This document shows, in pieces, positions 55,721 through 64,000 of a stretch of 64,000 bases of DNA. The notes under the pieces were generated by a model. That model was not told the DNA's origin. It made no database searches and saw only the letters and a program-made list of their open reading frames with translations. How positions within the stretch are numbered: the first letter of the stretch is position 1; each line of letters starts with the position of its first letter. Both the position numbers and the translations under genes were made by a program. Source of the DNA: Dromiciops gliroides (taxonomy: Eukaryota > Chordata > Mammalia > Microbiotheria > Microbiotheriidae); contig NC_057867.1 in NCBI RefSeq assembly GCF_019393635.1, positions 60,282,492 through 60,346,491 on the forward strand, given 5' to 3'.

Positions 55721-56769
55721 CATAATTTTGTGCTTAATTTAAAAATTTTTAAATGACCCAGAAAGTGCCTTCAGTTCAGTTACATATGGAAGTAGAAACT
55801 CTAGAACACCAATGTCTGCTGGGAAGGTTGCCACTGTTGGGGAAGAGGGAGAAGATTGAAAGGACAAGGTTGGCTGGGGAGGAATTCACCTAATATATGG
55901 TCCCCAGGTTGGGGATTTCATACTTTAAGCTAAATAGTCTTGGTAACTAGAAACTAAGATTGGGTGCTACTTTGCTTTTGGAGGCTTAAAATGCTTCTTG
56001 TGCCTCTTCTAAATTTTTACTCCCTTGGGCCAAGCCCAGTTGTTCTGCCTGAGTTATGGTTCTCTTGAGAGTTATTGTAGGTTGTTTCTTAAAGGTAGCA
56101 GTCCATTGCATTGTTGCAACCAAAAAAGCCAATGAAATGTTGAGTACCATCTAGGAGGCTTTCGTAGTCCACTGTTGGAAGGAGTGAACTTATTAAACAA
56201 TTTTGAATAATGCTAATTTTCTGGGAGGACACTTTTGAATAAATCACAAAAGTGAATAGGAATTATATGGGCTCCAATAGGTAACTTTTTCTGTTTGTTG
56301 CTACTAAATTATTTTCTTCTAAAGTCATAAGTGAAAGCAACAGAAGTTTATTAGTAGGAATAAATGGAGAAACTCATAGTCTTCATGTTTACATCACATG
56401 GTATTTACAGTTAGAGTTGTGTAGATTTACAGGGGGAAAAGATCCTGGGCAATGACTTATGTTTCTAGCTTTAAGACCCTGAACAGAAATGAAAGCTTCG
56501 ATGGGACTTCATTTATTCTCTTTTTGCTTTCAGCCAATGACTGAATATTCTTTTTATAGAAACACAAAATTGTTGTCTTCTTGGCGTAACTTTCTGCACC
56601 CTTTTCCCTTGTGTTGTGACCATAATTTTCTTATTGGATGATCTTCATGTTGGTAGCTCAGTAACATAATTTTAGTAGTTTTTTCCGTTGTAGTGTAAAT
56701 CAATCTGGAGTAAAGATGGATGAATAATGCTAATTCTCCTTTTTACCATTAGAATAAATGCCTTTTAAT
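55721..56769. other. Unique sequence
   Basis: About 1 kb without a recognised repeat or frame. GAATAATGCTAATTTTC and TGAATAATGCTAATTCTC recur some 500 bp apart, perhaps by chance. Confidence 0.4.
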
Positions 56770-56794
56770 TAAAAAAAATACTGAATTTAATTTT

Positions 56795-56938
56795 TTTTTT
56801 TTAGTGAGGCAATTGGGGTTAAGTGACTTTCCCAGGGTCACACAGCTAGTAAGTGTTAAGTGTCTGAGGCCGGATTTGAACTCAGGTCCTCCTGACTCCA
56901 GGGCCGGTGCTCTATCCACTGAGCCACCTAGCTGCCCC
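56795..56938 (-). mobile_element. Poly(A)-tailed SINE, antisense
   Basis: Duplication CTGAATTTAATTTT. Near-consensus copy, hence probably young. Confidence 0.95.
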
Positions 56939-57712
56939 CTGAATTTAATTTTAAATTAAAAATGAAAAAAGAATATTCCCATACACATAGTAGAACACAA
57001 AAAGAGGATTCTTTAGGAAAACATGACACTCCATTTCAGTTTACTCTCTAAAAATAGTATATAAAAATCCTGTATTTTAATTTCAAAACTGCTCTGCTTA
57101 CCTGTGTTTCCTTTTGAACTTCTCTTGTGTGTCTTTAAAAAGTGTTTCAATGGCCCTAGTTTTTGCCCTTTCTTTTAATTTTTTTCTCAATTACATGTGA
57201 ACAAAAATTTTAATATCCGTTTTTTAAAAATTTTGAGTTCCAAATTTTCTAACCCCTTTCCCTCTGTCCTCATTCAGAAGGCAAGCACTTTGATATAGAT
57301 TATACACGTGTAGTCATGTAAAACAGTTCCATATTGGCCATTTTGAAAAGTAAAACACAGACCCCCCCCCTCAAAAAAACAACAACCGAAGACAATTTAA
57401 AAAATAGTATGGTTTGATTGCATTCAGACTCCATCAGTTCTTCTTCTGGAGGTGGAGAGCATTATTCATAATAAGACCTTTGGAATTGTCCTGGATCATT
57501 GTCTTGCTGAGAATAGTTATCATTCACAGTTGATCATCCTACAATAAATATTGCTGTTACTGTGTACAGTTTTCTTCTGGTTCTGTTCATTTCACTTTAT
57601 GTCAATTCATGTAAGTCTTCCTATTTTTTTCTGAAAGCATCCTGCTCATCTCTGACCCCTTTTTTGGCATCATTATTACTAATACCCTTTCCTTGACACC
57701 TCTCCCCAATTT

Positions 57713-57878
57713 TATTTCATTTTACTTTTAAATTTTTTTTTGCGGGGCAATGGGGGTTAAGTGACTTTCCCAGGGTCACACAGCTAGTAAGTGTCAAGTG
57801 TCTGATGCTGGATTTGAACTCAGGTACTCCTGAATCCAGGGCCGGTGCTTTTATCCACTGCGCCACCTAGCCGCCCCT
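57713..57878 (-). mobile_element. Poly(A)-tailed SINE, antisense
   Basis: Duplication ACCTCTCCCCAATTT. Long impure T/A tail. Confidence 0.94.
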
Positions 57879-58579
57879 ACCTCTCCCCAATTTAAAAGTG
57901 GGAGAAAGAAAGGGAAAAAATCCTTGTAACAGGTAAGCATAGTCAAACAAAATGAATCTACATAGTGGCCATATCCAAAAATGTATGTCTTTTTTTGGCA
58001 CAGTAAGTCCAATGGAAGTTTTTGTTTCCATTTAGGGTCTTAGAGCTAGAAACAGATGTCATTGCCTAGGACTTTTCCCCCTGTAAATCTATACAATTCC
58101 AACTGTAAATACCATGAGATGTAAACATGGAATTTGTAGGTTTTTCCATTTCTTCCTGTTTTATAATCTCCTGGTGCTTTTACTTATGACTGCAGAAGAA
58201 AACAATAGGTCCTCTAGAGACATGGCTCAAAATTCTTACTTTTCTGTATTGTTTTTCTTTTTCGTGTTGTTGTCCTTGTATAAATTGTTCTTCTGGTTCT
58301 ACTCATTGCTTTCTATAAATTCACACTACCCAGGATTTTCTGAAATAATTTCTTTTCTCGTTTCTTACAGAGCAATGGTATCCCATTACATTCATATACC
58401 ATACTTGGTTCAACCATTCCCCAGTTGTCTAAGAGGCAATCTTAGGCACCTTTTAGATATTAATTCTTTTCTTTTTTGTGTCTTTTATCCTCCCCCTATC
58501 CTTTTAGGATAAGGAAGTTTGTTTTGTTTGTATCTACTTTGTCACTGGTATTATCTTCCTCTTTGGGGTATATGAGGTA

Positions 58580-59245
58580 TCTGAAATCACTAGTGCCTCT
58601 GGTGTGAGGGCTCGCTGAGCTGTTTAAAGGGCTGCTCATCCAACTTTGGTGTCTGCCTATCATCCAACTTTTACCTGTGGCTCCAAGAAGCTGTAGCATG
58701 TACGATGGCCACACCCTGGTAAAGCTCTCTTGGCAGATGGGCCAACCCAGGTTGAAGATAACTGATAGATCTCAAATGAATTGATGAGTTAAGAGGATGT
58801 CTACTCTAAGTATGTTACCTCTGACACAATGGGTATATGAGAACAGTTTGTTCCAATTGCCACAAAGGCTGCTGAAGTAGGCTCTGTGGAGCATTTAGAG
58901 CTTGGTCAGACATCTAAGTTGCCAAGGTCGTCCCCTGCATCTCAGGCCATTGCTGGTCATCCTGATTTTTGAGTTGCTACTGGCCTTCCATAACTCTGGA
59001 AGAGAGAGTGAGTCCAAAAACTCTGCCTCACTTAAGTCCAATTCACAAGCAAGTCAAGACATTACCCCATGAAGTCATTTGCCCTATTCAAAAATGAAGG
59101 ATGGGATAGAGCACCGGCCCTGGAGTCAGGAGTACCTGAGTTCAAATCCGGCCTCAGACACTTAACACTTACTAGCTGTGTGACCCTGGGCAAGTCACTT
59201 AACCCCAATTGCCTCACTAAAAAAAATGAAGGATGAATAACATTC
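58580..59245 (+). mobile_element. RTE-type 3' element, sense
   Basis: Collinear with 15.6-16.2 kb (AGAAGCTGTAGCATGTACGA, CTGGCCTTCCATAACTCTGG, AAAAATGAAGGAT). A SINE sits in the last bases, so the tail repeat is cut short. Confidence 0.65.
59104..59222 (+). mobile_element. 5'-truncated poly(A)-tailed SINE, sense
   Basis: Starts at GGATAGAGCACC, so the first 22 bases including most of the A-box are absent. Duplication AAAATGAAGGATG is exact. Confidence 0.95.
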
Positions 59246-59383
59246 CTTTCTGAGCATCATTGCACTCCAAGCTGAGTGCTGCTGCTACTTCTTAGGACTA
59301 CTATAGTCCCTACCTTGGGGCTTTTGGATCACCATGGGACTTCCACAGGAGAGTCTTTTCATTTTTTCTGCCTTTGGACATAG

Positions 59384-59543
59384 TTCCTTCTTTCTTTCTT
59401 TCTTTTTATGCGGGGCAGTGAGGGTTAAGTGACTTGCCCAGGGTCACACAGCTAGTAAAGTGTCAAGTGTCTGAGGCCGAATTTGAACTCAGGTTTTCCT
59501 GAATCCAGGGCTGGTGCTTTATCCACTGTGCTACTCAACTGTC
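59384..59543 (-). mobile_element. SINE, antisense
   Basis: Flanks CTTTGGACATAG and CTCTGGACATAG. TTTC-unit tail. Confidence 0.93.
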
Positions 59544-61826
59544 CTCTGGACATAGAATTTCTCTTTTTTTAATATTCATTTAAAAATTTTGAGTTCCAAG
59601 TACTCTCCCTCCCTTCAGCCCCTCTTCCACCCACTGAGAAGGCAAACAAAATGCTAACCATTAAACATGTAAAATCATGCAAAACATATTTCCATTTTAG
59701 TCATATTAATAAAAAATACAAGAAAAATAAAGTGGAAAAATATGCTTCATTCTGAACTTAAACTTCATCAGTTCTCCCTCTAGGTATGGATAACATTTTC
59801 CCTCACCAATCATTTGTAATTGTTTTGGATCATTATATTGATCAGAGTAGCTGGGTCTTTCACACTTGATCATTGTTATAATATTGTTGTTACTGTGTAC
59901 AATATTCTCCTGGTTCTGTTCACTTGACTCTGCATTTGTACATATAAGTCTTTCCAGGTTTTTCTGAAACAATTCCTCTTCCCCTTCTTTATAGCACAAT
60001 ATTATTCTATTACACTCATATACCATAACTTGTTTAGCCATTCCCCAATTAATGGGAATCCACTCAATTTCCAGTTCTTTGCCACCATAAAAAGAATTGC
60101 TATAAATATTTTTTACACATAGGTCTTTTTCCTTTTCCTTTGATCTTGTTGGGATACAGACCTAGTAGTGTTATTACTGGGTCAGAGTGTATGCACAATT
60201 TTCTAGCTCTTTGGGCATAAATCAAAATTGTTCTCCAGAATGGTCAGACTAGTTCACAACCATACCAACAGTGCATTAGTGTACCTATTTTTCCATATTC
60301 CATACAGTATTTGACATTTCCCTTTCCTGTCATGCTAGCCAATCTGATGATCATGAAATAATACCACAAAGTTGTTTTAATTTGTATTTATTTCTTTAAT
60401 CAATTTAGAGGGTTTTTTATATGACTATGGATAGTTTTGATTTCTTCTTCTGAAAACTGCTTCTTCATATCCTCTGACCATCTGTCAATTGGGGAATGGA
60501 TTGTATTTTTATAAATTTAACTTAGTTCTAAATATATTTGAGAAATGATGCCTTTATCAGAGAAACTTGCTGTAAATTATTCCCTCCCAACTTCCTGCTT
60601 TCCTTCTATTTTTTGGCTGCATTGGTTTTCTTTATGCAATAACTTTTTAATGTAACGTAATCAAAATTATCCACTTTACTTCCCTTGATCTTTTGTTCAG
60701 TCATAAAATCTTCCCCATTAATAGATGGAACAGGTAAATGTTTTTATGCTTCTCTAATTTGCTCATAATATTACCCTTTATGTCTAAATCATGTACCTAT
60801 TTTGACCTTATCTTGGTATATGGGGTGAGATGTTGGTCTATGCTGAGTTTATGCCACTGATTTCCAGTTTTCCAAGCAGTTTTTGTTCAATAGTGAGTTC
60901 TTCCTCCAAAAGGTTAAATCTTTGAGTTCATTAAATAGTAAATTACTGTGTTCATTTACATTTTTATATTGTATACTTAATCTGTTTCATTGATCCACCA
61001 CTCTATTGCTTAGCCAGTATCAGTTTGCGTTGATGATTGCTGATTTCCTTCTACTTCCATAAAATAATTCTTTGGCAGTTTGAATGGTTTGTCACTGATT
61101 AGGTAAGTCAATTGAGGCAGAACTGTCATTTTTTATATTGGCTCAGTCTACCCATGAGTAATGAGTATTTTTTCATTTGGTTAAAAATCTGACTTTATGT
61201 GAAAAGTATTTTGTAATTGTGTTCATATAGGTTCTGTGTGTGTCTTGGCTGGTTGACTCCCAAGTATTTTATACTCTGCAGTGATTTTAAATGGGATTTC
61301 TCTTTCTGTCTCTTCCTGTTGGGTTTGTGCTAATATATAAAAATGATGATACATATGTGGGTTTACTTTGTATCCTGCAACTTCACTAAAAATATTAATG
61401 GTTTGAACTAGTTTTTTAGTTGACTCTCTAGGGTTCTCTAAGTATACCATCTTATCATCTGCAAAGAGGGATAATTTTGTTTCCTTGTTGCCTATTCTTA
61501 TTCCTTCAATTTCTTTTTCTTCTCTTATTACTATAGCTGACATTTCTAGTACAATATTGAATAATGATTGTGATAATGGACATCATTGCTTCATTGCTGA
61601 TCTTTTTGAGAAGGCTTCTAGTTTATCCTCATTACAAATAATATTTCCTCTTGGTTTTAAATAGAAAGTACTTGTCATTTTAAGAAAAGTTCCATTTATT
61701 CCTATGCTTTCTAGTGTTTTAATAGGAATGGGTGTTGCATTAGGCCAAAAGCCTTTTCTGCATCTGATGAGATAATCATACGATTTTTGTTGTTTTTATT
61801 GATATGGTAAGTTATGCACATTTTTG

Positions 61827-61992
61827 TTTTGTTTTGTTTTTGTTTTTGGTTTTGTTTTTTTGCCGGGCAATGAGGGTTAAGTGACTTGCCGAGGGTCACA
61901 CAGCTAGTTTCAAGTGTCTGAGGTCAGATTTGAACTCAGGTCCTCCTGAATCCAAGGCCATTGCTTTATCCACTATACCACCTAGCTGCCCC
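61827..61992 (-). mobile_element. SINE, antisense
   Basis: Tail of TTTTG units. Core lacks GTAAGTG after CACACAGCTAGT. Flanks CACATTTTTG and CACATTGTTTTT are a probable duplication. Confidence 0.9.
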
Positions 61993-62007
61993 CACATTGT
62001 TTTTCTA

Positions 62008-62172
62008 TTAACGAGTCTGGCATTATAAAACTATAAATGGCCCATATTAACAGAAGAGGAAATAAAATACTTAAATGACCCTATCTTAGAGAAATAATTT
62101 GAAAAAGCCATAAATGGGCTCCCTAGGAAAAACATCCCAGGACCAGATGGATTTATAAGTAAATTACATAAA
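62008..62172 (+). mobile_element. Inverted L1 ORF2 segment inside an antisense L1
   Basis: Plus-strand reading gives INGPILTEEEIKYLNDPILE and KAINGLPRKNIPGPDGFI. The same ORF2 region lies antisense at 62435-62540, making a roughly 105-bp inverted repeat with a spacer of about 270 bp. Confidence 0.9.
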
Positions 62173-63099
62173 TGTCACCTGGAGATAGTATATGATTTTT
62201 GTGATATATTGGTGTAGTCTCCTTGCTAGTATTTTGTTTAAACTTTTTGCATCAGTGGTCATTAGGGTAATTGGTCTATAGTTTTATTTCTCTGTTTTTT
62301 GTTCTTCCTAGTTTAGGTTTTAAAATTATATTTGTGTCATAGAAGGATGGAATTTGGTAGGGCTCTTTACTTATTTTTTTTCGAATAGTTCATATAGTAT
62401 TGGAATTAATTTTTTTAAAATTAGTAGAATTAAGTTGTAAATCCATTTGGTCCTGGGAATTTTTTCTTAGGGAGCCCATTTATGGCTTTCTCAATTTCTT
62501 TTTCTAAGATAGGGTTAAGTATTCTATTTCCTTTTCTGTTATTCTGGGCAATTTATATTTTTGTAAATATTCATCCATGTCACTTAGATGCCAATTTTAT
62601 TGGCATATAATTAGACAAAATAACTCCTTATGATTGCTCTAATTTCATCCTTTTCATTTCTGTACTGGTAATTTGAATTTTTCTCATTAAAAAATTGAAA
62701 TTAACCAATGGCTTATCTATTTAATTATTCCCCCCTCCCCATAAAATCAACTCCTAGTTTTACTTATTAGTTGAAAGGGCTTTTTTTTTGCTTTCAATTT
62801 TATTAATCTCTCCTTTGATTTTTCAGTATTTCTATTTTGGTGTTTAATTGGGGATTTTTGGAGTTGTTTTTCTGTTTTTTTTTTTAGTTGCATGCCCAAT
62901 TCACTGATCTGTTTTTCTCTTTTATTGCTATAAATATATATGTGTGTATGGTACCACAAGCTGCAGCTCTTCTGCCCCAATTAAAGACCTTAATTTTGTT
63001 ATATTAATTATTTTCATTAAATTTTAGGTTGACACTACCAAATAAGTAGCATCTAAATAGCCAGACATCAAGAACTCCTCAATATGGTCTCAGTCTTCT

Positions 63100-63400
63100 T
63101 TTGGGGACTCATTTCTTACTGTTTTGCAACATGTACACTATGCTTCATCTAAATTGGACTCCTCACTGCTTCTACAGTAGGCCTCATTCTTTCTGGCTCT
63201 CACTCTTCTGTTAAGTAGTTCTTCCACCCAGAAATGCCTTCTTTTCCGTATCTTCCTATTGAAATTTTAAATAACCATCAAAGTCCAACTCTTATTCCAT
63301 TGCCCCCATGAAGCCTTATCTGGTATTCCTAAAATTTGATTCCTCCCTCATTTGAACTCCTCTAGCACTCTATTTGTACCTCTCTAATGGTACTTTATGA
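63100..63400 (+). mobile_element. L2 3' portion, sense, old
   Basis: TCAAAGTCCAACTCTTATTC, CATGAAGCCTTATCTGGTAT and GCACTCTATTTGTACCTCTC are in L2 3' UTR order. Confidence 0.65.
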
Positions 63401-63494
63401 TCTTAATCAATACTACATGAAAACAACACATATATAAGCAAATACAAAATATAAAGTTTGTTGAATTTGAATTGATGGAAAGAAGGAAGAGGGA

Positions 63495-64000
63495 TTGTTG
63501 TTTGTCCTTTGTTCTTTTTTGTTTGTTTTTTGGTTTTTTGGTTGGCCAATGAGGGTTAAGTGACTTGCCCAGGGTCACACAGCTAGTAAGTGTCAAGTGT
63601 CTGAGGCTGGATTTGAACTCAGGTCCTCCTGACTTCAGGGCCGGTGCTCTATCCACTGTGCCACCTAGCTGCCCCCTTGTCCTTTGTTCTTTAAGAGGAC
63701 CAATGACATCAGCAGAATGATGTCTTGACTTGCAAGTGAATTGGGTTTAAGTGAGACAGAGCAGGGCAGAGTCATTAGCCTCACTCTCTCCTGCAGTCAT
63801 CAGAATCCAATGCCAAGACATAGGTCAGGAGGACCTACTTTGACTTACCCCCAAAAAATCAATCTGGGAGGGGAAGAGCCTTAGGGTTTCTGGCCAGAAC
63901 AGGAACAATTGCTGTTTTCACTCACCCTGGGGCATCAAAACCCAAGCAATGACTAAGTGAGGCTTGAGCTTGGACCTATTTTTGGCCAAAAATTGAGAGC
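63495..64000 (-). mobile_element. RTE-type 3' element, antisense, cut by window end
   Basis: TTGTTGTTTGTCC, AAGAGGACCAATGACATCAG and GAGGCTAATGACTC (on the minus strand) match the tail at 15.6-16.2 kb. Beyond 63.84 kb the sequence differs, so this is another element type with a shared tail. It continues past the window. Confidence 0.6.
63518..63676 (-). mobile_element. Poly(A)-tailed SINE, antisense
   Basis: Exact duplication TTGTCCTTTGTTCTTT at 63502-63517 and 63677-63692, within the RTE-type tail. Near-consensus. Confidence 0.96.

Larger units (their letters stand above)
56770..58500 (-). mobile_element. L1 3' region(s), antisense, with SINEs
   Basis: At least two L1 3' blocks: 56.94-57.18 plus 57.88-58.49 kb pair with 20.3-21.4 kb, while 57.18-57.66 kb (GTTTGATTGCATTCAGACTC, CTTTGGAATTGTCCTGGATC) is the commoner 3' end, apparently inserted into the former. 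The 132-residue plus frame 58114-58512 is noncoding L1 text. Confidence 0.75.
59556..63000 (-). mobile_element. 3.4-kb L1 LINE, antisense, with reverse-transcriptase remnants
   Basis: Minus-strand reading, 5' to 3': linker near 62.9-62.6 kb, [18 protein letters not shown] (62.50-62.43), [17 protein letters not shown] (about 62.28), ISSDAEKAFGLMQHPFLLK (61.78), then LSLFADDKMVYLENPRESTK (61.48) with the catalytic FADD box, and the C-terminal YKEGEEELFQKNLERL (59.98). Stops and shifts separate them. A SINE and an inverted ORF2 piece interrupt the palm. Truncated before ORF1. Confidence 0.92.

Noticed and set aside
58114..58512. 132-residue hydrophobic frame as a membrane protein
   Set aside because: It is the + strand reading of an antisense L1 3' region; T-rich codons give Phe/Leu runs.

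Overview
This looks like a gene-poor stretch of a marsupial nuclear genome, AT-rich and built almost entirely of interspersed repeats. The main diagnostic is a short poly(A)-tailed SINE with a tRNA-like head (GGGGCAGCTAGGTGGCGCAG, B-box-like GAGTTCAAATCCGG) and a MIR-like core. About thirty copies are present, many with clean target-site duplications (TSDs). The longer SINE tail I remember from the South American opossum Monodelphis is missing, so an Australian-lineage marsupial (a dasyurid or relative) is my best guess. Genus is not decidable by eye. I found no intact protein-coding gene, no structural RNA gene and nothing prokaryotic.

Layout. 0-9.3 kb: L1 and L2 remnants, MIR-type SINEs and a unique stretch near 5.3-6.3 kb. 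9.3-15.5 kb: two long antisense L1s, one split by a probable solo LTR. 15.6-19.3 kb: an RTE-type tail element and a decayed RTE LINE. 20-25 kb: L1 3' and 5' regions, a perfect palindrome, and nested SINE/L1 insertions. 25.2-27.1 kb: an L2 split by a heavily deleted endogenous retrovirus and a SINE. 27-33 kb: mostly unique sequence, plus a 300-bp tetranucleotide array inside an L2 inside a MIR. 33.6-34.8 kb: a processed pseudogene of the phospholipid phosphatase PLPP2, followed by two SINEs at one target site. 35-45.9 kb: mixed old repeats and unique sequence, including a candidate conserved element near 40.3-40.6 kb. 45.9-50.4 kb: a 3.4-kb antisense L1, then a poly(T)-led stretch resembling the 3' end of a retrocopied mRNA. 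50.4-59.5 kb: DNA-transposon remnants, L1 pieces in both orientations, microsatellite, MIR and RTE-type copies. 59.6-63 kb: a 3.4-kb antisense L1 with recognisable reverse-transcriptase segments and an inverted piece of itself. The end of the window is another RTE-type copy.

How the parts relate. L1 machinery explains the poly(A)-tailed SINEs and the PLPP2 retrocopy. Two other SINE forms carry different tails, and one of these tails is shared with longer elements in the same window. Nearly all L1s and about three quarters of the SINEs are antisense to the + strand. This fits an intron of a + strand gene, but also fits target-sequence bias. I see no convincing undescribed biological system. 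The most useful leads are the deleted retrovirus, the PLPP2 retrocopy, the palindrome at 21.6 kb, the tail-sharing SINEs, the rearranged L1 at 62 kb and the unassigned retrocopy-like stretch at 49.4-50.4 kb.
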